64,000 nt of DNA from Chloropicon primus (lineage: Eukaryota; Chlorophyta; Chloropicophyceae; Chloropicales; Chloropicaceae). Shown here piece by piece: positions 30,572 to 39,340 of the stretch (positions within the stretch are counted from its first letter, which is position 1; the number at the start of each line of letters is the position of its first letter). The DNA lies in contig CP060765.1 in NCBI GenBank assembly GCA_023205875.1, forward strand, positions 310,001-374,000, given 5' to 3'. Below the pieces are notes generated by a model. The model saw only the letters and a program-made list of their open reading frames with translations. It ran no database searches and was not told the DNA's origin. The position numbers and the translations under genes are program-made.

Positions 30572-33500
30572 ATGGAGACGACGACTCCTTCCCTTCCTTG
30601 GGGACGAAGCGAAGGCTCGAGCACAGGGGGAGAGGAGGACCCTCGCGACGACCCCCCTCGAACCATGCTCGCGGGGACCCTGCAAGTGTTGGAGGAAGTG
30701 AAGCTTACCCGAGGGGAAGTCCTGCACAGGTTCTCACTGACGTTCGTGGACCCCTCCGTGGAGGAGAGTTTTCGGAACCAGCACGCCGTCGCTCACGAGC
30801 AGCTCACGTACACGGGGTACTTCCTGCAGCTCCTCATGGGCGCAACCATAGGATTCGCGGGCGCTTTGCTCGGCCGGGGGTTCAAGGACCAGCAGTGCAA
30901 GCGGTTCACCAGCGTCGCCATGGAGACCTTTTGCCAACAAGTGCTTGGGTCTCGGGAGATTACGACCTTGGAGAAATTCGCGCTGGAGAGTTTGAACACG
31001 ACATTGGCAAGCGTTCTGCTCACGGAGGCCCGCACCGGCAAGCTCGGGCGGATGGAAGAGTCTTCCTTCATGCTCATCGAAGCAGACGCGCTCATGATCA
31101 TGCTGGTGAACATGATTTGGTTGCTGTTCATCACGGCGCTGGGAGCTGCGGTGCATTGGAGAATCCACTACAGGTCCGACCGGCTGCAGCAGGGCGCAAG
31201 GTGCTCCCTTTCCTCCTTCGTGACCTTGAGGGACCTGAAGAGGAAAAGGTGGGCCACCCTCGCAAGTTTCGTCGTGTACACGCTGGGGCTCGCCGGGTTC
31301 TGCGGCTTCGCGGTCGTCGTTTCGAGCTACGACGCCTTCTGGCAGATGCGCCTGCTCCTGTGGTACGCGTTCCTTTTCTTAATCGGGATTTTCTTCACGG
31401 GAATGTTGTTCTGGCAAGCGGTGGCCATGAGCGTAGTCGGGACTGCCTGCTTCATTGGCTGTTCCGTTCCGATCTTGCTCCACAACAGGGGCGAGATGAC
31501 TGGTGGGCTGACAACTTTGATCGAGATAGAGCCCGTCTTCGAGACGGTTGTTTATTGCGGAACTGTGGTTGAAAGCCTGTTCATGACCGCCCTCCTCGTG
31601 GTGAGCGCTTACCAGAACACCATGACGACGAGGACGAGCTTTTTACTGGAGTTGATGATCTTTTTGAAGCAAGACTTGATTCTTGACTCGAAAACTCACA
31701 AGCAGAAGATCCAGGAGGACTTTCTTCACAAAATCATGCCGCCTGCGATAGTGGAGCAGCTCATGAGCGCGGGGCTCGATCAGCGCGCGCCCGCATCGTC
31801 TTCCACGCACGAGAACGTGTGCGTCCTTTTCGCTGACGTCGTGGGCTTTTCGAGCTTTGCCAAGCAAGTTGATGCGGGGGTTGTTATGGAGTACTTGAAC
31901 AGCTTGTTCGCGACCTTTGATATCCTGAGCGACCAGTACGGCGTGTACAAGCTGATGACAATCGGCGACTGTTACGTCGCGACGACGGGTCTGGCGACTG
32001 GTCTGAACGAGGTGGAGGGACAGATCGTGGGGGACTGCAGTGGTGACATAGCTGCACGGCAAAACACTAGCGCAATGCTGGAGTTCGCGAAGGAGATGTT
32101 GATTCGTGCGAAACACGTCAAGAAGGGTCAATCCGGGGCAACGTCCATGAGAGTTGGCATGCACACTGGGCCCTGCAAAAGCGGCGTCGTGGGCGCGAAG
32201 AACTTCAGGTTCTGCGTGTTCGGAGAAGCGATGAGCACTGCAGCATCGCTAGAACATCTCGGCCAGCCAGACCACGTGCACGCCTCCGAGGTTGTCAAGA
32301 GCATGACGCCGCAAGAGAAGTGGAGCAAGTCGCAGAGGAGCAGCGGATATTTATTGCCTGTGGAGGGGTCTGCCATCTTGGGGATAGAGCCCTTCCGGGA
32401 ATCACAGGGTTCGCAGCAACAACTGTCGATACGGAGTGTTGACTGGGACCCGGATGAGGACTTTGATGTACGAAAGGCCACAGACTTTTATCTTCGAGCA
32501 AACAAGACGTTTGGAAGGAGCTCGGATCCCTCTTTGAGGAGCAAGTCCTTTCAGAGCAGGAAGGAAGTCGGCCGCTCTCATGAGAAGTTCAAGGCTAGCA
32601 TCCGGTGCGGCCACTTTCGGAATTTCGACATGGAACTGGCTTTCATCAACGAACACAGCGTGCTTCACAAAAACATTTCCTCCTTTATCATAGAGGTGGT
32701 CGCAGCAGCTATTCTGGTGGGGTTGGATAACCTGTTCTACGAGTACGAGAGGACGCTTTGCAGTCCCAGAGGCACTGGAGAGGAGGAAGAGCAAAATTTT
32801 TATTGCGACCTTCTATTTGGACCTCCAGAGGAAGACAAGAGGAACGAGTTCAATTGGAGTATGCTCTGCAGCATGGTCGTGATCAATATTGGTGCTGCTG
32901 CGTGCCACGTCTTTGTGCACAAGAGCAGGAGAGTGAAAAACAAAGCGTGGTCCATGGTCTCTGCAAACGTTGCGACCTTGATGAAAGTGGTAATCCTCGT
33001 GTCCTTGATGGTCACTGTTCATTCGGGAGACAATTTCTGGCCCGTGAAGCTCATGGTCTGGTACCAGGTCGTCGTCATGACCTCCATGTGGCTGACGGGG
33101 CTCATGTTCTTGCAGAATGTCGTGGTGTTCATCGTTTGCGTGACGGTTTACCTTGCTTTGACTCTCAACGTAGCGACGTGGCTGGACTTCAGTGTAGAAG
33201 GAGACGAGGCGGTGGCGGAGATGGACGTCGTGCTGACCTCAAGCTTGTACGCCACCACCACCCACTTCATATTTTTCATTCACATCGCGATGTTGGCAGC
33301 TTCCTTCGTCAACGAACGCCAATTAAGGGAAAGGTTCTTCGAGAGGCACCTTGTTGGCCTCCTCCAGGAAAAAGTGATTCAGGAGAAGACAAAGCTTGGC
33401 GAGCTGCAAAAAGACCTGCTGTTCAACTTCCTCCCGACTCGCGTTGTGAACCAACTGGAGAAAATGAGATTCAATCTGCAAAAGCTGAATCTCCTGAAGG

Positions 33501-34168
33501 AGGTTTCGCAGCGCCACCAAGGGGTCTGCATCACGTTTGCTGAGCTGGACGGCTTCGCCGAGCTCTCTGCCCAGGTAGATCCTTCCTCTGTCTTGAATTA
33601 CCTCTCGGAGCTCTTTCTGGTGCTTGATGGTCTGGGCGACGACCACGACGTGTACAAGGTGGAGACTGTGGGAGACCAGTATGTGGCCGCCGTCGGCGTC
33701 GTCACGGGAAAAATCTTGGACAGGAAAATATCAGCAAACACGTATTCTGACAGGATTCTCAGCCGCCTCTCCACGAAAAAAGGAATCTCTCCGCGCTCTG
33801 CAGACGAGGATACGCTACTAGACGTCTCCGTGTTCAACACAGCGCGGATGATAAGTTACGCCAAGGCCATCATGCGCAACGCAAAGGAGGTGGATTGCCC
33901 GGATGCTAGCGTACAACCCGCTTTGCGAATCGGGATCCACACGGGCCCCTGCATGAGTGGAATCGTTGGAAGCAAGAACCTAAGGTTTTGCTTGTTCGGA
34001 GATACGATGAACACCGCGGCCAGGATGGTTCAGACGGGCCGAGCTGCGTGCATTCACACCACAGAGGACGTGGTTGGCCTCGTCCCTGGCGAGCCCTGGG
34101 AGAGGCTGAAGAAGATCGAGGTGAAGGGCAAGGGGGTGATGCAGACGTATCTGATGCAGACGTCTTAG
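30572..34168 (+). CDS. Membrane class III nucleotidyl cyclase with TM6-C1-TM6-C2 layout, predicted guanylyl type
   Basis: A 1,198-residue single-exon integral membrane cyclase. Two sets of about six helices (near 30810-31620 and 32690-33310) each precede a catalytic domain, the layout of animal transmembrane adenylyl cyclases. C1 keeps both metal Asps (FADVVGFSSF near residue 421; TIGDCY near 465) but has lost the transition-state Asn and Arg (FGEAMSTAASL). C2 has the reverse: the first metal Asp is Glu (ITFAELDGF), while Asn and Arg are kept (FGDTMNTAARM near 1146). The two halves would thus complete one active site, as in animal enzymes. The purine-recognition positions in C2 are Glu (YKVETVGD) and Cys (RFCLFGD), the guanylyl cyclase pair. 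GTP is the predicted substrate by residue; ATP cannot be excluded. The start is METTTPSLPWG at 30572. Confidence 0.85.
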   Translation: METTTPSLPWGRSEGSSTGGEEDPRDDPPRTMLAGTLQVLEEVKLTRGEVLHRFSLTFVDPSVEESFRNQHAVAHEQLTYTGYFLQLLMGATIGFAGALLGRGFKDQQCKRFTSVAMETFCQQVLGSREITTLEKFALESLNTTLASVLLTEARTGKLGRMEESSFMLIEADALMIMLVNMIWLLFITALGAAVHWRIHYRSDRLQQGARCSLSSFVTLRDLKRKRWATLASFVVYTLGLAGFCGFAVVVSSYDAFWQMRLLLWYAFLFLIGIFFTGMLFWQAVAMSVVGTACFIGCSVPILLHNRGEMTGGLTTLIEIEPVFETVVYCGTVVESLFMTALLVVSAYQNTMTTRTSFLLELMIFLKQDLILDSKTHKQKIQEDFLHKIMPPAIVEQLMSAGLDQRAPASSSTHENVCVLFADVVGFSSFAKQVDAGVVMEYLNSLFATFDILSDQYGVYKLMTIGDCYVATTGLATGLNEVEGQIVGDCSGDIAARQNTSAMLEFAKEMLIRAKHVKKGQSGATSMRVGMHTGPCKSGVVGAKNFRFCVFGEAMSTAASLEHLGQPDHVHASEVVKSMTPQEKWSKSQRSSGYLLPVEGSAILGIEPFRESQGSQQQLSIRSVDWDPDEDFDVRKATDFYLRANKTFGRSSDPSLRSKSFQSRKEVGRSHEKFKASIRCGHFRNFDMELAFINEHSVLHKNISSFIIEVVAAAILVGLDNLFYEYERTLCSPRGTGEEEEQNFYCDLLFGPPEEDKRNEFNWSMLCSMVVINIGAAACHVFVHKSRRVKNKAWSMVSANVATLMKVVILVSLMVTVHSGDNFWPVKLMVWYQVVVMTSMWLTGLMFLQNVVVFIVCVTVYLALTLNVATWLDFSVEGDEAVAEMDVVLTSSLYATTTHFIFFIHIAMLAASFVNERQLRERFFERHLVGLLQEKVIQEKTKLGELQKDLLFNFLPTRVVNQLEKMRFNLQKLNLLKEVSQRHQGVCITFAELDGFAELSAQVDPSSVLNYLSELFLVLDGLGDDHDVYKVETVGDQYVAAVGVVTGKILDRKISANTYSDRILSRLSTKKGISPRSADEDTLLDVSVFNTARMISYAKAIMRNAKEVDCPDASVQPALRIGIHTGPCMSGIVGSKNLRFCLFGDTMNTAARMVQTGRAACIHTTEDVVGLVPGEPWERLKKIEVKGKGVMQTYLMQTS

Positions 34169-34216
34169 CGTAACTTGAAGAATAATTCCTCTCAAATTTA
34201 TTTCTAGTAGTTCTTC

Positions 34217-35341
34217 TCACTTCTTTTTCTTGCTGATGACAGGGTGGACGGCGATCAAATCGCAATCCTCCAGACCCTCCGCCATCGCCTCCAAGAAGAG
34301 CTTGTTCGTCTCCTTGGCGACGGTCAGCGACTGGTTCACCTGCTCTCCCAGCTCCAGTGCCAACCTCAGGTCCTTCTGCATGTGCTTCATGGGGAAGGTC
34401 ACCTGCTCGGGCTTGTACAACTCGTTCTTCACGGCGTTCCCCTTGATCGTGTACCACGGACTCTGCAGAGCCCCGGCGCCGAGAACGTCGAAGAACTCGT
34501 CCCTGTTCAGACCCGACTTTTCGGCCAAGCCGATGGCCTCGGAGAACGTGGTCGTCATCGTCCCAAGCATCATATTAACGACGAGCTTCATCTTGGCGCC
34601 GTTGCCGACTTCTCCGAGGTACACGGACTTTTTTCCCATCACTTCAAAGAGCGGGAGAGCCTCCTTGTACACGTCCTCGTCGCCCGCGCCCAGGATGACG
34701 AGCTGGCCGTCCTCTGCCGGCTTCTTGCTCCCGGACACGGGGGCCTCGAGGAACCGGCCGCCCTTCTCCTTGATCGCCGCATGAATCTGAGCGCTGGTCG
34801 CGGCGTCGACGGTGCTCATGTCAACGATCGCCTTCCCGCTCGTGATCGCGCTCGCGATGCCATTCTCGCCGAGGGCCACCTCCAAGCATGCCTTGGGGTC
34901 AGCCAGCATGCACACCGTCGTGTCGCACTCCTCAACCACCTTGGCCGGCGTCTCGGCTGCCGTGGCTCCCAGCTTCACCAGCTCCTCGCACTTGGCCTGA
35001 GTCCTGTTGTAGACGACAACTTGGAACCCAGCCTTGATCAGGTTCGAGGCCATGGGCTTTCCCATGATGCCCAGACCAATGAACCCTACCTTTCCCATGT
35101 TCTCCGTCTCCCTTGCCTTCACAGCCACACACCGTCTCGGCCTCAAACCAGTATCGAACTTCGTCTTCTTCTTCGAGGAGAGGAAGGACGAAGAGCAAAC
35201 TTTCGTACAAGCCTTTCTCGCGGCACTCTGCCTCACCAATGCGTTCGTATCGCCGTGCGTTACGCTTCTCGAAACCGAAACCGTCCTCGCGGGCTTTGGA
35301 GCTCTGGTACAACCACTGGTGGTGGTGGAGCTCTGATCCAT
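34217..35341 (-). CDS. GLYR: Glyoxylate/succinic semialdehyde reductase (GLYR), plastid-type
   Basis: A 374-residue NADPH-dependent beta-hydroxyacid dehydrogenase. In plants GLYR reduces glyoxylate to glycolate and succinic semialdehyde to gamma-hydroxybutyrate, detoxifying photorespiratory and GABA-shunt aldehydes. The Rossmann motif is VGFIGLGIMGKPMASNL (near residue 85); the NADPH-type VVVYNRT follows. The substrate loop is EAPVSGSKKPAEDGQL, and the catalytic Lys lies in GNGAKMKLVVNMMLG. The leader of about 80 residues (Ser/Thr/Arg-rich) resembles a plastid or mitochondrial transit peptide, as in GLYR2. The C-terminus ends in four lysines after VISK, with no SRE-type peroxisomal signal. 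The start at 35341 is the first ATG. A copy of the bipartite element lies 51 bases upstream. Confidence 0.88.
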   Translation of the reverse strand: MDQSSTTTSGCTRAPKPARTVSVSRSVTHGDTNALVRQSAARKACTKVCSSSFLSSKKKTKFDTGLRPRRCVAVKARETENMGKVGFIGLGIMGKPMASNLIKAGFQVVVYNRTQAKCEELVKLGATAAETPAKVVEECDTTVCMLADPKACLEVALGENGIASAITSGKAIVDMSTVDAATSAQIHAAIKEKGGRFLEAPVSGSKKPAEDGQLVILGAGDEDVYKEALPLFEVMGKKSVYLGEVGNGAKMKLVVNMMLGTMTTTFSEAIGLAEKSGLNRDEFFDVLGAGALQSPWYTIKGNAVKNELYKPEQVTFPMKHMQKDLRLALELGEQVNQSLTVAKETNKLFLEAMAEGLEDCDLIAVHPVISKKKK

Positions 35342-35392
35342 CGCACAACAACAACAACAACAATCAACTCGGTTTCAGCTTCATCCCGGCGT

Positions 35393-35434
35393 CAAACGTT
35401 ACAAGCGACGGCTCGTTCGAAAGATCTCGAGACA
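35393..35434 (+). promoter_or_regulatory. Bipartite element, copy e (GLYR)
   Basis: CAAACGTTACAAGCGACG starts at 35393 and GAAAGATCTCGAGACAAAG at 35419, a spacing of 26. The TTTG end lies 51 bases before the GLYR ATG on the gene strand. Confidence 0.65.
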
Positions 35435-35670
35435 AAGGTTCGACGTAGTTCATCACCAATGACCCTGCTTCCCTCTCCCGCCCTCTCTCTCAAGCCACTT
35501 ACCTGGTTGATCTGCAAAAAGGTCGGCGCGGAAAGTCTCATTTGTGTGGATAGCGTGCTTGTTGCTGGACGGACGGTCCGGGCCTCCAGGAGCCTGACCT
35601 TGCGTTATGTTGGCAGTTTTCAGTCCGGTGACCGAGAGGTAGAGGTGGAGGGGTGGACTGGACGAAAGAT

Positions 35671-35712
35671 CGTCTCAAGGGCTTTCGTTCGACACCTTCC
35701 TTGAGAAGTTTG
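35671..35712 (-). promoter_or_regulatory. Bipartite element, copy f (DENN-DUF547 gene)
   Basis: On the minus strand CAAACTTCTCAAGGAAGG starts at 35712 and GAAAGCCCTTGAGACGATC at 35686, a spacing of 26, followed by TTTCG. The TTTG end is 51 bases before the ATG at 35764. Confidence 0.65.
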
Positions 35713-35763
35713 TCAAGCGGAGTGATCGGGAAAGGCTTTGCAGGGCTCGGAGAGGCTTGCTTG

Positions 35764-38700
35764 ATGGGCGTGGAAGGCATGGGCCTGAGGGTGCCTGAGG
35801 CGGAGCCCAGGGCGCTCGTGGAGGATTTCCTTCTTCTGAGAGCGAGGAGACATCGTGAAGAGCAACCTGGATCGTCGAGCGACCAGGCGTCTTGGTATGG
35901 AAGCCAGCGCTTGGCGACGTACCCGTCGGGAGGAGCCCGATCGACGCCTGAGGTGGAAACGATCTCGGCGAAGATCCTGGACACTCTGCCCAAGTTGTAC
36001 GAGTACGAGTGCTCGGGTACGGCGAGCGGGGGAGAGAGGGTGTTCCTTCCCCTGGCGGTGACGGACGAGCTGGGGCAGCGGTGGATCGCGTATTCTCTCC
36101 TCGTCCCCGAGGAGAGCGAGGAGGGGGAACAGATCATGATCCTGGTCGGCTTGTCTCGGCTGAAGAGGTGCTTTACGGGGATGTGTACACTACTAGAAAC
36201 GATACTGGAGACGAGCAGGAAAGCGGGAGGGGCTGCGGAGGCAGGAAAACTCATGAGTTGGGTCGCTGGCCTGGCTCCCTACCCTCTTCCGGGGCTGGCG
36301 TACCGGGTGGTGGTCGAGCCTTGCGGCGCGGAGAAGGCCATCGCGATGGGTTTCGGCAACTGCGCCCCGTCGAACATCCTGCCCTGCACGCTGCCCCCGC
36401 AGTTTTACAAACTGATTCAGATTTTGGGCATCCACGGGCTCTTCAAGCTGTGGATCTCCGCTCTCCTGGAGCAGAGAATCCTCCTCGTGACCAGCAAGAA
36501 GGGCCAGCTCGCCGCGAGCTTCCTCACCGTCTGCGCCGAGACTTTGCTGATGCTGCTGGAGCCTTTGAAGTGGCAGGGAATCTACGTCCCGTTCGTGCCG
36601 AACACGATGTCCGTTCTGGTGGAGGCGCCCACCCCCTACATCATGGGCATCTCAGAGTCCGGGTTCAGGAACGCGGAGCTTGACGATGGCATCGTGGAGG
36701 TGAACATCGACAACGGAAGGATATGCTTTCCTTCCAACTTGCCCGTCGTGCCCGAGTCCCTGGAGAGCAAGCTTGACATGATCGACACGACCTTGGGCGA
36801 TCCCCTGCAGCGGGGTTACTCCTGTGGCGCGTCCGGGCTGGTGTACTCGGCGGAAGAAATCCAGTACTTGCTCTTTCAGGTCAGGAAGTGCTTTGGCACG
36901 ATCCTCGTCGACATCGTGGAGAACACCAAGAAACTTTCTCAAAACGGAGCGAGGTCGCTGGAGGACATCAGGGACCTGAGAAACGGAAGGCGATTCAGTG
37001 GCGAGCCAGTTGGCTCTGCGACGGCATCGTCGCAAGCGAGCAGCAAGGAGCACTCGCCCCAGCAGGGGAACGCGGTGGAATTGACAAAGGGATATTCCTT
37101 CTCCCAAACTCCTGATGCGTCCTCGTCCAAGAAGAAGCTGTTTGTGCACAGAAGAGCGGTGTCCTGGGATTTCATGAGGTCCCCGCAAGTTCTCAACGCT
37201 TTGCAGAAGGGCGAAGAGGACGAGGAGCTGAAGTTTGACTTCATCCCCGCCACGGAGTCGTACGAGGACAGCTTGTACTTTTACGAGGAATTCTATCAGA
37301 CTCAAATATACCAGGAATTCCTTTCGTCTGGCTGGCCTGCAAACTGGCCGGCGTGCATGCAGTGGGAGGAGGACGAAATGAACAAAAGGCACTCGGCCAA
37401 CAAGGCTTCGCTGACCTTTAGGTTGCAACTCGGAAAGATCGAGGGCGAGGCTTCTTGCTCTTGCGCGGAGGCCGGGAAGGGAATTTCCAAGGGGTTGCCC
37501 CAGGCGTTTCAAGCCGCGGCAACGTTCCCCGCGGGGGCTCTCAAAGCGAGGTTGTACATTAATAGGGAAGGAGAAGACCTGGAGACTTTCGATGGGAAGG
37601 TTGGGATTGGACCACCGGAGAGCCCCGCAGACCAGCTCGAGCTTCCAGAGACAGGTTCCGGAGAGCCCATCGCGATTGTTGCGTCGTTTGTGGAAAGGTT
37701 TCTGATGTTGCAGCCGAGGGCGGACACCTTCTCTCCGTTGAAGCAAGCGACGCAGAATGCCAACGGCACCAGGCCTGCCAGCGGATCCGTTAGCGGCGAT
37801 CCCAGCAGAAGGTTCGAGCACTTGGATTACTTTGAGAAGGCCCTTGAGATCGGGGTGCAGACTTACTCTTGCATTCCCATGGGAAGGTTCTACAGATCAC
37901 TGGAAGAATTGGGCGAGCAAGACAGGGAGAAGGTAGAGTCGAGTCTTGGGCCGCACCTGTGCATGCTTCTCGAGCAAGTCCGCCTCTCCGATAATGGGGA
38001 CTCTCCCGGTTCGCCAGAGGGCGGGAAGGGGGCCCGCGATGCTGCAAAAGTCGAGTCGAGCCAGGACTTATGCACGACTCTCACTGCACCAGCGGCCCAC
38101 GACTTGTCGTCCCTGACAGGTTCGAACGACCAAAGGCCGCTGAACATGATCCAGCTGCGGTCCCACGAAAAGCTTGTGGACGAAAAGCAGCCCGAGGAGA
38201 TCATGCTCGTCTGCATCAGCACGGTCAAGATGCTCCTGACGATTCAGGCGAACAAGAACAACAACAAGGTGAGGCAGTACATCGATGCAAAGGACATCAT
38301 TGAGGTGGCGGAGAGCTCGGAGTACTCGTACTTCAGCGCCGCGACGTCCGACCTGGCCCACGTGGACCCCTCAACGCTTTCCCAGAAGCAAAGGACGGTC
38401 TTCTTCATCAACTTGTACAACTTGATGATCTTGCACGCCGCCCTGGAAAAGGCAAGGAACAGGAAAGAGGGGGACAGCAAGCTCCGCTGGTTGCCAAGAG
38501 CCTCCCCCTTCGGGTGGATGAAGTTCCTCCGCAACGCAACTTACAACGTCGGCGGCAACATTTACTCGGCGTTGGACGTGGAGCACTCCATCCTGCGGTC
38601 GTCTCGGCCCTACAACGACAACGTCTTCATCGGAAGGCTGCTGCCTTACTTCAAGGGAGACGACCCGAGGCTCAGGTGCAAGGTCGACCAGCAGATCCCT

Positions 38701-39063
38701 TTGCTGACCTTTGCCCTGTGCCCTGGGACCATGTGCTCGCCCCCCTTCAAGTGCTTTCACGAGTACGATTTCGACAACGAGCTCGTCTCCTCCGCCCAGA
38801 CCTTTCTCGCCAGGTACTGCCACACCAGGAAGAGGAGCAACATCCTCGAGGTGAGGCTCCCCCTGCTGCTCAAGTGGTACAGGCACGACCTCGGCCACGG
38901 CTCATCCAAGTCCCCAAACAAGTGGCTCATCTCCATCGCTTACCTGATCAAAGGCACAAAAGTGTCCAAGTGCATCCTCGGCGCGATCGACGACAAGCTC
39001 AAGATCATCGTCAAGTACGACACGTACAAGTGGGAGCTGGGTTGGATGCTCCAGGAATCCTGA
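35764..39063 (+). CDS. DENN domain - DUF547 fusion protein
   Basis: A 1,099-residue single-exon protein. The N-terminal half is a DENN module (a Rab GEF fold): upstream part LPKLYEYECSG and WIAYSLLVPEE, core FYKLIQILGIHGLFKLWISALLEQRILLVTS and CAETLLMLLEPLKWQGIYVPFVP, then APTPYIMGIS. The C-terminal 270 residues form a DUF547 domain: TVFFINLYNLMILHAAL, NVGGNIYSALDVEHSILR, LTFALCPGTMCSPPFKCFHEYDF, LLLKWYRHDLG. In plants DUF547 usually follows a leucine-zipper segment in proteins of unknown function. The middle (37000-37800) is low-complexity with no clear domain. The role would be membrane-traffic GTPase activation with an unknown DUF547 activity (inference). The start is the first ATG at 35764; upstream frame sequence covers element f. 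Confidence 0.82.
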   Translation: MGVEGMGLRVPEAEPRALVEDFLLLRARRHREEQPGSSSDQASWYGSQRLATYPSGGARSTPEVETISAKILDTLPKLYEYECSGTASGGERVFLPLAVTDELGQRWIAYSLLVPEESEEGEQIMILVGLSRLKRCFTGMCTLLETILETSRKAGGAAEAGKLMSWVAGLAPYPLPGLAYRVVVEPCGAEKAIAMGFGNCAPSNILPCTLPPQFYKLIQILGIHGLFKLWISALLEQRILLVTSKKGQLAASFLTVCAETLLMLLEPLKWQGIYVPFVPNTMSVLVEAPTPYIMGISESGFRNAELDDGIVEVNIDNGRICFPSNLPVVPESLESKLDMIDTTLGDPLQRGYSCGASGLVYSAEEIQYLLFQVRKCFGTILVDIVENTKKLSQNGARSLEDIRDLRNGRRFSGEPVGSATASSQASSKEHSPQQGNAVELTKGYSFSQTPDASSSKKKLFVHRRAVSWDFMRSPQVLNALQKGEEDEELKFDFIPATESYEDSLYFYEEFYQTQIYQEFLSSGWPANWPACMQWEEDEMNKRHSANKASLTFRLQLGKIEGEASCSCAEAGKGISKGLPQAFQAAATFPAGALKARLYINREGEDLETFDGKVGIGPPESPADQLELPETGSGEPIAIVASFVERFLMLQPRADTFSPLKQATQNANGTRPASGSVSGDPSRRFEHLDYFEKALEIGVQTYSCIPMGRFYRSLEELGEQDREKVESSLGPHLCMLLEQVRLSDNGDSPGSPEGGKGARDAAKVESSQDLCTTLTAPAAHDLSSLTGSNDQRPLNMIQLRSHEKLVDEKQPEEIMLVCISTVKMLLTIQANKNNNKVRQYIDAKDIIEVAESSEYSYFSAATSDLAHVDPSTLSQKQRTVFFINLYNLMILHAALEKARNRKEGDSKLRWLPRASPFGWMKFLRNATYNVGGNIYSALDVEHSILRSSRPYNDNVFIGRLLPYFKGDDPRLRCKVDQQIPLLTFALCPGTMCSPPFKCFHEYDFDNELVSSAQTFLARYCHTRKRSNILEVRLPLLLKWYRHDLGHGSSKSPNKWLISIAYLIKGTKVSKCILGAIDDKLKIIVKYDTYKWELGWMLQES

Positions 39064-39340
39064 TTTGATCCTGATGGGGGGAGGGAAGCAAGACCGAAGC
39101 GGTCCGCCGACGCGCTTTGGTGATGATCACCATCATTGTGTATGTAACATGTAGAAATAACTTTGAAAAGGGCAAAGGGACAAAGGAACCGTCCCCAATC
39201 CCCAATCCCCAATCCCCAAACCACCATCATCACTCCTCCTCCCACCCTCTTGCCCACCCTCTCCCCTTGCTCCCTTTGGATGCTCCAGAGGACAGCTTCC
39301 CGCGCAAACCATATTACATCTGGCAAAAAGGAGGAGGAGA

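Larger units (their letters stand above)
35342..35763. other. Divergent intergenic region, GLYR / DENN-DUF547
   Basis: This 422-base region has a CAA run (35346-35363) and two bipartite elements, e and f, facing opposite ways. Each sits 51 bases before the ATG of its own gene, a symmetric arrangement. Confidence 0.7.

Noticed and set aside
34244-35704. 486-codon open frame on the plus strand
   Set aside because: Antisense to GLYR and then running through the promoter region and elements e and f.
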